Below are positions 57,229-64,000 of a DNA stretch of 64,000 nt, piece by piece (positions within the stretch are counted from its first letter, which is position 1; every line of letters starts with the position of its first letter). This stretch comes from Agrobacterium tumefaciens str. B6 (GTDB lineage Bacteria > Pseudomonadota > Alphaproteobacteria > Rhizobiales > Rhizobiaceae): positions 62,001 through 126,000 of the forward strand of contig NZ_LMVK01000052.1 in NCBI RefSeq assembly GCF_001541315.1, in the 5' to 3' direction. The position numbers were made by a program, and so were the translations under genes. Below the pieces are notes generated by a model that saw only the letters and a program-made list of their open reading frames with translations, was not told where the DNA came from and searched no databases.

Positions 57229-57837
57229 TCAGGCACGGGCGTTCCTGATAGCCTCCTTCAATCCCTTTTCATCGAGTACACCGGGATAGATCGTCTTTCC
57301 GATCACGAAGGAAGGCGTACCGACGAAATTGAAGGAGAGTGCCTGGTTGTAGTTACGATCGAGGATTCCGGAAATTTTCTTGTTATGCTTGTTCACGGAT
57401 GCTGCGATCTCCTTCATCGTCAAGCCAACTCCCGTCAGAGCCTTTTCGACATCTTCTTCAGAAAGACGGGCTTTCGTCTTCATCAGGGCGTCCATGGCGA
57501 CCTGGTATTTCCCGATCTGGGCCGCTCCCAGAACCGCCTGCGCGGCGAAGATCGATGCGCCGCCGAACACGGGCCAATCCTTCATGACGAGTCGGACATC
57601 GCCGTCAGCCGCAACCACCTTCTTCACCATGGCATGGGAACTCTTGCAGTAGGGGCACTGATAGTCGAAGAATTCCACAACGGTGACCTTGCCCTTGGGA
57701 TTGCCCAGAACTGGCGCATCCTTGTCGTAGAATACGTCGTTCGTGCTCAACTGCCGTGCCTGACTTGTTTGTCCGGTAAGGAGTACTCCTCCTGCGGCGG
57801 CGATACCGCCTGCCAGGAAATCGCGCCTTGAATACAT
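57229..57837 (-). CDS. DsbA family thioredoxin-fold protein
   Basis: A 202-residue exported protein. The N-terminus SRRDFLAGGIAAAGG looks like a twin-arginine signal. The thioredoxin fold follows with CPYC at residues 61-64 (VEFFDYQCPYCKSSHAM), a helical insert and cis-Pro in FVGTPSFVIGKTIYPG. Resembles the DsbA-like Scs/BdbD-type oxidoreductases. It may oxidise, isomerise or, with DsbD, reduce thiols. Its start overlaps the dsbD stop codon by one base, so the two are translationally coupled. Confidence 0.9.
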   Translation of the reverse strand: MYSRRDFLAGGIAAAGGVLLTGQTSQARQLSTNDVFYDKDAPVLGNPKGKVTVVEFFDYQCPYCKSSHAMVKKVVAADGDVRLVMKDWPVFGGASIFAAQAVLGAAQIGKYQVAMDALMKTKARLSEEDVEKALTGVGLTMKEIAASVNKHNKKISGILDRNYNQALSFNFVGTPSFVIGKTIYPGVLDEKGLKEAIRNARA

Positions 57838-59657
57838 CAGAGTTCTCCGTGTTTGGCTTTGCGAGCGGAAGTGGCCAGATCGCGTATCGAGAATTCACCA
57901 ACCAGCCTGGTTGCCGACGGCTCCCTGCGCTTGCTGTCGAGGAACACCATGGTCGGCGGACCGATCACCTTCAGAGCTGACAGTGTCGCCTGCTTGTCGG
58001 CATCAAGTTTCGTCAGGTCGAGGCTAACGAGGTTCAATCCGTTCACAGCCGCGATAACCTCGGGAGAAGTGAAATGTGAACGTTCGATCGTGCGGCATGT
58101 CACGCACCAGTCCGCCGTCACGTAAAGCAGCGTCGACTCGTGTCCGGGCGCGTCATCAATGCGGTCGCCGAGATCCGCAATGGAGGAAACCTTGGCGAAG
58201 TCTGCCTTGTCGATCGAGGCGATTGCTGCGGGTCCACCGGAGCCCGTCAGCGGCTTCAGCGGAGCCAGCGGATCCGTGGCGCCGAGGCCGAGCCCTACGA
58301 ACAGCAGGCCAGCCCAGATTACGGAGGCCAGCCCGGTCGTGCGGGCAACCACCGTCATGCCCGATTGGGAGTGAGCGGCGGCCGCGCTGAAGGCAAACAC
58401 CCCGAAAGAGAGAGCAACCAACGCCCAGCCGAGCAGAGCGACCTGTTCAGGGACAAGGGGTGTGGCCATCCAGAGGGCGGTCGCCAAAAAGGCGAAGCCG
58501 AAGAGCTGCCGCACCTTCTCCATCCACATCCCCGCACGGGGTAGGGCTTTTCCGCTCGCAGTCGCCATGACGATCAGCGGGATCCCCTTTCCGAGACCAA
58601 GCGCGAACAGGGCAGCGGCGCCGATCACGACGTCTCCGGTACGGGCGATATAGAGAAGTGCGCCGGCCAGCGGCGCGGTCACGCAGGGTCCAATGAGCAG
58701 CGCAGACGTGAAGCCCAGTGCCACTGCACCGGCGATGGTGCCCCGGCCCCTGGACGTCTTCCCGAACCGGGCTGAAATCGCGGAGGGGATCTGGATATGG
58801 AACAGGCCAAAATTCGACAGTGCGAGGATAGCGAACAGAATGCAGATCGCGCCGGCCGCATAGGTCGATTGCAACGCGATCTGCAGGTTTTGCCCGGACC
58901 AGGCGGCCGCCATTCCCAGTAGGCCGAACGCAATTGCGAGCGCCAGCACGTAGGAGGACGACAGCAGGAACCCGCGCCGGGCAGTCAGCCGTTCGCCTTC
59001 ACGTGTGAGCATGGCGGCAACGATCGGATACATAGGGAAAACGCACGGCGTGAAGGCGAGGAGCAGGCCGAACCCGACAAAGCCGCCAAGCAGCAGGACC
59101 ATTCCTCCGTCGGCAAGCATACGATCGACCGCGGTCCGGGCATGTTCGTCGGACAGGGAGAAATCGTTTTCGGCATCGATCTCGGAGAATGTGGCCGAGG
59201 TTTGCCGGGCAGGGGCGAAACCGCTTGACGAGAAGATCCTGCCATCCTCGACGGACAAGCTTGCGAGATCGACGGTCTTAGTGGTTGGCGGATAGCAAAG
59301 CCCTTTGTCCTGGCAACCCTGATAGGTCACGCGGAATTTCTGTGGTGCGCCGGGCAGCGACGCAGTGGCGGATGAATAGTAGATTTCTGTCGAGCCGAAG
59401 TTTGGGTCGTCCTTCATCGTGCCGGGAATAGTCTGCAGCTCCAGCCTGCTCCCGTCTTCGTTCTCGGCACTCAGATAATCACGGTAGAGATAGTAGCCGT
59501 CCAGGATCTGCCAGCGAATTACAGCTCTGCCGTCCTCCTCGCGTTCGACGGTTGCCTTGAAGGCCTGATCCATTTCCAGTGGCTTTTCGATTGCTGCGGC
59601 CGGAGAAACCGCCGACAGCATCGTCAAGATCGCAAACGCGATTGCGATTATCCTCAT
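57837..59657 (-). CDS. dsbD: protein-disulfide reductase DsbD
   Basis: A 606-residue electron relay across the inner membrane. All six catalytic cysteines are visible: alpha domain GCQDKGLCYPP, the transmembrane pair in LAFTPCVFPMYPIVAAML and LIGPCVTAPLAGALLYIA, and the C-terminal thioredoxin domain DWCVTCRTIERS. A signal peptide ends near SPAAA, and eight membrane segments occupy about residues 180-460. It passes electrons from cytoplasmic thioredoxin to periplasmic DsbG and other partners. It is the first gene of dsbD-dsbA-like-dsbG and is divergent from the two-component system. Confidence 0.95.
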   Translation of the reverse strand: MRIIAIAFAILTMLSAVSPAAAIEKPLEMDQAFKATVEREEDGRAVIRWQILDGYYLYRDYLSAENEDGSRLELQTIPGTMKDDPNFGSTEIYYSSATASLPGAPQKFRVTYQGCQDKGLCYPPTTKTVDLASLSVEDGRIFSSSGFAPARQTSATFSEIDAENDFSLSDEHARTAVDRMLADGGMVLLLGGFVGFGLLLAFTPCVFPMYPIVAAMLTREGERLTARRGFLLSSSYVLALAIAFGLLGMAAAWSGQNLQIALQSTYAAGAICILFAILALSNFGLFHIQIPSAISARFGKTSRGRGTIAGAVALGFTSALLIGPCVTAPLAGALLYIARTGDVVIGAAALFALGLGKGIPLIVMATASGKALPRAGMWMEKVRQLFGFAFLATALWMATPLVPEQVALLGWALVALSFGVFAFSAAAAHSQSGMTVVARTTGLASVIWAGLLFVGLGLGATDPLAPLKPLTGSGGPAAIASIDKADFAKVSSIADLGDRIDDAPGHESTLLYVTADWCVTCRTIERSHFTSPEVIAAVNGLNLVSLDLTKLDADKQATLSALKVIGPPTMVFLDSKRREPSATRLVGEFSIRDLATSARKAKHGEL

Positions 59658-59710
59658 CCGCCATATCCTCTCGTCTGCTCGTTTCCTGTGGGAAGAGATC
59701 CGGCAGGCAG

Positions 59711-59728
59711 CTTAAGGCAGGCTTAAGG
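59711..59728. promoter_or_regulatory. response-regulator box 1 (dsbD / response regulator)
   Basis: CTTAAGG at 59711-59717 and 59722-59728, exactly 11 bases apart. It lies in the 103-base region between dsbD and the response regulator, so it could serve both genes. The same arrangement occurs at 57183 and 61812. Confidence 0.65.
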
Positions 59729-59760
59729 TGAAGTTTGCAGTAGGACGATGAGCAGGATGC

Positions 59761-60432
59761 GTGGAGGCACAGTTGCGAATACTGATAGTAGAAGATGATC
59801 CAATCCTGCTGGATGGCTTGAGCGAAGGGCTGAAGCTGAGTGGTTTCGTGGCCGATGGCGTGGCGACGGCCGCTGATGCCACTGAAGCCCTGAGGACCGA
59901 TCGGTTCGATGCCGTCGTCCTCGATAGAATGCTTCCAGATGGTTCGGGATTGGATGTTCTGAGCAGCATCCGCCGGGCAGGCAACCGCATCCCCGTATTG
60001 CTTCTGACCGCCAAGGATGAAGTCGGAGACAGGATCGACGGTCTGGATGCAGGCGCAGACGACTATCTCGGAAAGCCCTTCGACCTCGATGAGGTCGCAG
60101 CACGCCTAAGGGCGATCACACGCCGCGCTGGGGGCCGGGCGAGTGCGACGATCCAGGTTCGCGAACTGACACTGGATCCGGCTTCGATGCAGGTCAGCCG
60201 AAACGGTATGGAAGTCAGCCTGTCGCGCCGCGAGTTCTCCATCCTTCACGCCCTTATGGAAAGTCCGCAGGCCATCCACTCCAAGCAGTCCCTGGAGGAG
60301 CGTCTGTATGGCTGGCAGGAGGACGTGGAGAGCAACACCATTGAGGTGCACATCCACAAGCTACGGGCTAAGCTCGGCAGCAGTGCCATCGAGACCGTCC
60401 GGGGTGTCGGTTACAGGCTGGGGGTGGTTTAG
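59761..60432 (+). CDS. OmpR/QseB-type response regulator
   Basis: A 223-residue two-component regulator. The receiver domain has acidic pocket VEDD, phospho-acceptor Asp55 in VVLDRMLPDGSG, Thr83 in LLLTAKD and Lys105 in DYLGKPFDL. The C-terminal winged helix (130-220) contains LSRREFSILHALMESPQAIH, SKQSLEERLYGW and NTIEVHIHKLRAKLG plus RGVGYRLG, the QseB/TctD type. The start is GTG 59761 with GAGCAGGA upstream. Its stop touches the kinase start. Direct-repeat boxes near dsbD, dsbG and the L,D-transpeptidase are probably its targets. Confidence 0.93.
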   Translation: MEAQLRILIVEDDPILLDGLSEGLKLSGFVADGVATAADATEALRTDRFDAVVLDRMLPDGSGLDVLSSIRRAGNRIPVLLLTAKDEVGDRIDGLDAGADDYLGKPFDLDEVAARLRAITRRAGGRASATIQVRELTLDPASMQVSRNGMEVSLSRREFSILHALMESPQAIHSKQSLEERLYGWQEDVESNTIEVHIHKLRAKLGSSAIETVRGVGYRLGVV

Positions 60433-61791
60433 ATGCGCTCGATACGTCTGCGCTTGTTCGCAATCCTGCTCGTGGCAACTGGAGCCGTCTGGCTGCTCGC
60501 GGTCTTCTGGACATATTCCAGTGTGCAGCATCAGGTTGAGCGGGTTCTCGATGCGCGATTGACTGAAGCGGCAAGAATGGTGAGTTCTTTGATCACCGAC
60601 CACCATATCGATGTCGCGGCTGCCGTCGACAGTATCCGGACAAGTGACGTCGGCCAGTCGTTCGAACTACAAAGCGACTATCGTCGACAGCTATCCTGCC
60701 AGATCTGGTCGCTTGAGGGAAAACTCGTCAGCCGATCCGAAAGCGCACCAACGGAAACCTTGACGGAGAACCGCGATGGGTTCAGCGAAACGATTGTGGA
60801 TGGTGTTCGATGGAGGGTCTTTGCAGTCGTTAATCAGAGCCTCAACGTTCGTGTCCTTGTGGGAGACAGTGTAGAGATCCGTGACAGGTTGGTGGCGGAT
60901 GTCGTCAAAGGGCAACTCGTTCCAGCCGTTGCCATTCTCCCGGTATTGGCCCTCCTGATCTGGCTAAGCGTTGCGCAGGGGCTCGGTCCTCTCAACCGAA
61001 TTGCAACATCGATCAGCACCAGATCGGCCGAGGAACTGCATGCTATCGAGCAGAAGAATGTGCCAAGCGAGATCAAGCCACTCCTAAAATCTCTGAACTT
61101 GCTTTTCCATCGAGTTGAAGCAGCCCGGGAAAGAGAAAAGACTTTCATTGCCTATGCGGCACATGAACTGAAAACGCCGCTAGCAGGGCTAAAGACACAG
61201 GCGCAGGTAGCATTGCGCAGCAATGAAACAGGGGTGCGCGAGAAGGCATTGGCCCAAATTTCGACGAGCGTTGATAGAACCAGTCGTCTGGTTCGGCAAC
61301 TTATCGACCTGGCCTCCGTTGACTCAGCCGAGCGGAGCGATGACGTGCAGATGGCAGCTCTCGCAACCATTCTGGCGGATACGCGTGCCGATCTTGAGGG
61401 TTTGGCAAACAAGCGATCGATCTCGATCGAGGTCAGCGCGCCGCGCGGGGAGATCGTTCCCGTGAAAAACATCAATCTGCTGCGCCTTGCGCTACGAAAT
61501 GTGATGGAAAACGCTGTTCAGTATTCGCCCTTGAATTCTAGTGTAGACGTGCGAATTCAAGATAGAGAGGCCTCACTCGACATCGAAGTGATTGATCGTG
61601 GTCCCGGCATAGATTTGGTAGATCAGGCAGACGTGCGGGAGCGGTTTAAACGCGGTCGCTTGTCTTCAGCCGACGGTAGCGGGCTCGGTCTCGCAATTGT
61701 GGATATGGCAATGAGGAAGCTTGGGGGAGATCTGCTTTTCGACGGCTCCGCAGACGAATTCAAAGTTGTCCTGTCGTTCCCGAGATCCTGA
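60433..61791 (+). CDS. two-component sensor histidine kinase
   Basis: A 452-residue membrane kinase. Two membrane segments (about 8-28 and 161-182) flank a periplasmic sensor of about 130 residues. A HAMP-like linker is followed by the H-box with His244 in FIAYAAHELKTPLAGLKTQ, N-box LRNVMENAVQYSP, G1 EVIDRGPGIDL and G2 GSGLGLAIVDMA. The sensor domain has a single Cys at 89 (RRQLSCQIWSLEG), of interest given the adjacent Dsb genes. It begins directly after the regulator stop codon, in one operon. Confidence 0.93.
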   Translation: MRSIRLRLFAILLVATGAVWLLAVFWTYSSVQHQVERVLDARLTEAARMVSSLITDHHIDVAAAVDSIRTSDVGQSFELQSDYRRQLSCQIWSLEGKLVSRSESAPTETLTENRDGFSETIVDGVRWRVFAVVNQSLNVRVLVGDSVEIRDRLVADVVKGQLVPAVAILPVLALLIWLSVAQGLGPLNRIATSISTRSAEELHAIEQKNVPSEIKPLLKSLNLLFHRVEAAREREKTFIAYAAHELKTPLAGLKTQAQVALRSNETGVREKALAQISTSVDRTSRLVRQLIDLASVDSAERSDDVQMAALATILADTRADLEGLANKRSISIEVSAPRGEIVPVKNINLLRLALRNVMENAVQYSPLNSSVDVRIQDREASLDIEVIDRGPGIDLVDQADVRERFKRGRLSSADGSGLGLAIVDMAMRKLGGDLLFDGSADEFKVVLSFPRS

Positions 61792-61811
61792 CAAGTCGGC
61801 GCCTCTGTAGC

Positions 61812-61829
61812 CTTAAGCCCGCCTTAAGG
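61812..61829. promoter_or_regulatory. response-regulator box 2 (before L,D-transpeptidase)
   Basis: CTTAAGC at 61812-61818 and CTTAAGG at 61823-61829, 11 bases apart, in the gap between the kinase and the L,D-transpeptidase genes. Same pattern as the boxes at 57183 and 59711. Confidence 0.65.
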
Positions 61830-61883
61830 TACGAAGACCAAATCGGCGAGGTGACACCAACCTTTCTTTCCGCAGGTCTTCTC

Positions 61884-62585
61884 GTGATTCGTAAATCCCC
61901 GTCCGCAAGCAAGTCGATCGCTGTCGCCGTGTCTCTAGTCCTCTCTGCATGCGCAAGTAACGATGATCGAACATCCGGAGCTACGCCCAGGGTCATGGAG
62001 ACGCCTGTCAGTCGCCAACCTGCCCAATCACTTGGATCTGATCCGGTCCAGATGTACGGCGAGAAAACTGACGCCGGATTTCGCGTCGTGGGACTTGCCG
62101 CGGAGAAAATGAATCCGCAGTTCGTAAGGCAGATCGTAAGTTTTGAGACCGATGAGAAGCCGGGCACGATCATCGTCGACCAGACAGAGCGGTTCCTTTA
62201 TCTTGTCCAGTCGGATGGAAAGGCGATCCGCTATGCCGTAGGAGTTGGGCCCGTCGCTCGCGGCTTCGATGGAGGCGATGCCGTGATTGCCAGAAAGGCA
62301 GCCTGGCCACGGTGGATACCCACACCTGACATGGTCAAAAGAAACCCGGCGCATTATGGCCCCCACAAGGATGGTGTCGATGGCGGCCCACGGAACCCAA
62401 TGGGTGCGAGGGCTCTCTACATGCACAAGGACGGCAAAGACACCTACTATCGAGTCCATGGCACCAACGATCCGAACTCGATCGGAAAAGCCGTATCCGC
62501 TGGCTGCATTCGTCTTCTGAATCAGGATATTATGGATCTTTACGAACGCGTCGCTCCGGGCGCACGGATAGTGGTCAAGACTTAA
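61884..62585 (+). CDS. L,D-transpeptidase lipoprotein
   Basis: A YkuD-fold enzyme of about 233 residues. The N-terminus has a lipobox (AVAVSLVLSACASND), so it is probably lipid-anchored in the periplasm. The catalytic domain shows IVDQTERFLYLVQSDGKAIR, VGVGPVARGFDG, and the active site HGTNDPNSIGKAVSAGCIRL, with the catalytic Cys in AGCIRL. It cross-links peptidoglycan or attaches proteins to it. The GTG at 61884 places the basic residues directly before the hydrophobic core; a GTG at 61851 adds 11 residues. It follows the Dsb/two-component module and carries the same upstream box. Confidence 0.9.
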   Translation: MIRKSPSASKSIAVAVSLVLSACASNDDRTSGATPRVMETPVSRQPAQSLGSDPVQMYGEKTDAGFRVVGLAAEKMNPQFVRQIVSFETDEKPGTIIVDQTERFLYLVQSDGKAIRYAVGVGPVARGFDGGDAVIARKAAWPRWIPTPDMVKRNPAHYGPHKDGVDGGPRNPMGARALYMHKDGKDTYYRVHGTNDPNSIGKAVSAGCIRLLNQDIMDLYERVAPGARIVVKT

Positions 62586-62622
62586 CTGCCGTTTCAGGTT
62601 CGCATAGAATTGCGCCACCGGC

Positions 62623-63534
62623 TCAGTTCCGCGCGGTACCAACAGATAGTTTGTATGAGCGAACATGGTCGATGAGCGCACGCAGCTTGGGTGCCATATT
62701 GCGGCGATTTGGAAAATAAAGGAAGAACCCCGGAAAGGCGGGCAGGTACTCGTCCAAAGTGGTGACCAACTCGCCGCGATCGATGTATGGGCGAAACGTC
62801 TCTTCAAGCGCAAATGTGGTTCCGCCGCCCGCAAGCGCAGTCCGGATCATCAAATACAGATCGTTCGTGGTGATTTGCGGCTCGACGGCGACGTCGAAAG
62901 GGATGCCATCTTCCTCGAACTCCCATCGATACGGCGCAGCACTTGGAGACGGACGCCAGCCGATACAGCGATGATGTACGAGGTCCCGGGGGTGGCGGGG
63001 CGTTCCATGGATATCGAAATATCCCGGCGTCGCGACGACCACTTCTCGCTCTTCTTTGGTGAGCGGTACTGCGACCATATCCTGTTCGATCACATCGCCC
63101 AACCGGACCCCCGCGTCGTAGCCGGCTGCTACGATGTCGAAAACGTCGTCGGTCACCGTGACGTCGATCGTGATGGCGGGATGGGCTTGCGCGAATGACG
63201 CGATCAGTGGGCCGGACAGGAATTGTTCCGCAATCGAGGTGACAGCGATCCGAAGCAAACCGCTGGGCCTTGCGTCGCCTGCGACATCCTCGAATGCCGA
63301 TTTCACGTCGGCCATTGGCTGAGACAGCTTTTCACGGAAGCGGTTGCCCGCCTCCGTCAACCGCACACTGCGCGTGGTACGGCTGACTAGCGCAATGCCG
63401 CAAATATCCTCGAGCCGTCTGATCGCCTGGCTAACGGCCGAGCGTGTGACGCCAAGGCGATCAGCGGCCGCCCTGAAATTCCCCTCCTCGGCGACGGCCA
63501 GAAACATCGGCACCAGGTTTAAATCGATTGTCAT
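62623..63534 (-). CDS. LysR family transcriptional regulator
   Basis: A 303-residue regulator. The N-terminal winged helix is VPMFLAVAEEGNFRAAADRL, VTRSAVSQAIRRLEDICGIA and RTTRSVRLTEAGNRF. The co-inducer domain covers residues 90-295 (VDVTVTDDVFDIVAAGYDAG, GVRLGDVIEQDMVAVPLT). It is divergent from a SnoaL-like secreted protein, its likely target, and converges with the L,D-transpeptidase gene. The ATG at 63534 is the natural start for this family. Confidence 0.93.
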   Translation of the reverse strand: MTIDLNLVPMFLAVAEEGNFRAAADRLGVTRSAVSQAIRRLEDICGIALVSRTTRSVRLTEAGNRFREKLSQPMADVKSAFEDVAGDARPSGLLRIAVTSIAEQFLSGPLIASFAQAHPAITIDVTVTDDVFDIVAAGYDAGVRLGDVIEQDMVAVPLTKEEREVVVATPGYFDIHGTPRHPRDLVHHRCIGWRPSPSAAPYRWEFEEDGIPFDVAVEPQITTNDLYLMIRTALAGGGTTFALEETFRPYIDRGELVTTLDEYLPAFPGFFLYFPNRRNMAPKLRALIDHVRSYKLSVGTARN

Positions 63535-63674
63535 TGTCGTGTCCTGTTAACCAATCTCGTTAGCGATGAGGGAATACAGGCGACAATCGAATTTGTCTAC
63601 CTATTGCCCATAGCCGACCGGTCAGACCGGCAGCTGGCAAACAAGCACAACCGATCATCGAAGGAGATATTTCC

Positions 63675-64000
63675 ATGACAAACATCAAGATTACACTCGC
63701 AGCAGCTTTGGCTCTCGGGATCTGCGCCGGACCCGTCGCTGCACAGGACAGCTCCTGCCCCCGGGAAGGCGCCGAAGCTCCTCTCGCACTCCATGCGGAC
63801 TGGATCATGAAGGGCTGGGAGCGACATGAAGGCGATGGCAAATTCGTGTTCGCAGAAAAGCTGAACAAGTATTACGATCTGGAAAACACCAAGGGGGTTT
63901 TCTACGACAATTTTGCGCCTGGTAGCACACAGCTCTTTGACAATTCGGCTCGCTACGGCGCCAACTGGGAGGCGTTGCAAAACGCCGCTCGATCCGTTCG
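63675..64000 (+). CDS. SnoaL/NTF2-like secreted protein (partial, cut by window end)
   Basis: The first 108 residues of a secreted protein. The signal peptide ITLAAALALGICAGPVAAQ ends near residue 23. The mature part has LALHADWIMKGWERHEGDGK, FAEKLNKYYDLENTKGVFYD and NFAPGSTQLFDNSARYG, as in NTF2-like (nuclear transport factor 2) proteins. AAGGAGATA lies about 8 bases before the ATG. Its stop codon is beyond 64000, so full length is unknown. It is divergent from the LysR gene. Confidence 0.75.
   Translation, partial: MTNIKITLAAALALGICAGPVAAQDSSCPREGAEAPLALHADWIMKGWERHEGDGKFVFAEKLNKYYDLENTKGVFYDNFAPGSTQLFDNSARYGANWEALQNAARSV

Overview
The window is a chromosomal or large-replicon segment of an alphaproteobacterium, most likely of the order Hyphomicrobiales (Rhizobiales). 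The evidence is a rhizobial-type groESL operon whose GroEL ends in AGAGMDF, a usg gene directly upstream of it, a Kup potassium transporter, and a gene stock dominated by ABC transporters, LysR/GntR/AraC regulators and FitAB-type toxin-antitoxin genes. Genus cannot be fixed from the sequence alone. No rRNA, tRNA or CRISPR array was found.

Layout. (1) 1-5.8 kb: small redox and detoxification genes: the tail of a zinc-type dehydrogenase, an alpha/beta hydrolase, a frameshifted aldo/keto reductase, an epimerase remnant, a cysteine hydrolase, a GST, an SDR and a divergent AraC regulator. (2) 5.9-13.2 kb: a pRiA4b ORF-3-like gene, groEL/groES with promoter and hairpin, usg, small unknowns, a CHAD-domain remnant and kup. 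(3) 13.2-16.6 kb: two fused gene remnants, a LysR/aldo-keto reductase divergent pair and a FitAB toxin-antitoxin pair. (4) 16.6-27.5 kb: catabolic cluster 1, with a FadR-type regulator divergent from RidA, a polar amino-acid ABC transporter, an ATP-dependent HyuA/HyuB lactam or hydantoin hydrolase, an aminotransferase and a KdgD-type dehydratase. (5) 28-37.5 kb: an envelope-oriented block: two outer-membrane proteins, a DUF900 lipoprotein hydrolase, a YcgJ-like protein, an unrecognised polytopic membrane protein, a PAP2 acid phosphatase, a Crp-type regulator, a DUF1254/DUF1214 protein and an AraC regulator. (6) 38-55 kb: catabolic cluster 2, two divergent operons around an Lrp regulator. The leftward arm has an ALDH, a class III aminotransferase, an HpcH aldolase and a frameshifted nitrilase. 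The rightward arm has a dipeptide-type ABC transporter followed by a translationally coupled series of hydrolases: a beta-lactamase-fold enzyme, a creatininase-like enzyme, an RraA-like enzyme, an N-formylglutamate deformylase-like enzyme and an alpha/beta hydrolase. A double-winged-helix GntR regulator and a thioredoxin-like ferredoxin close the cluster. (7) 55.3-56.1 kb: a decayed IS5-type transposase. (8) 56.3-62.6 kb: a periplasmic thiol-redox module (DsbD, DsbA-like, DsbG), an OmpR-type two-component system and an L,D-transpeptidase. (9) 62.6-64 kb: a LysR regulator divergent from a SnoaL/NTF2-like secreted protein cut by the window end.

Three results matter most. First, an 11-bp-spaced direct repeat CTTAA-N6-CTTAA occurs exactly before dsbG, between dsbD and the response regulator, and before the L,D-transpeptidase. 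This suggests one regulon joining thiol repair to cysteine-dependent cell-wall cross-linking. Second, cluster 1 reads as a complete route by which a lactam of an amino-dihydroxyadipate could be imported, opened with ATP, transaminated and dehydrated to 2-oxoglutarate semialdehyde. Third, cluster 2 is a dedicated uptake and hydrolysis system for an unknown acylated or cyclic amino compound.

Decay is widespread: single-base frameshifts in the aldo/keto reductase (near 1240) and the nitrilase (near 38340), truncated epimerase, CHAD, carboxymuconolactone-decarboxylase and HxlR remnants, and a broken transposase. Sequencing error cannot be excluded for the two isolated single-base events.
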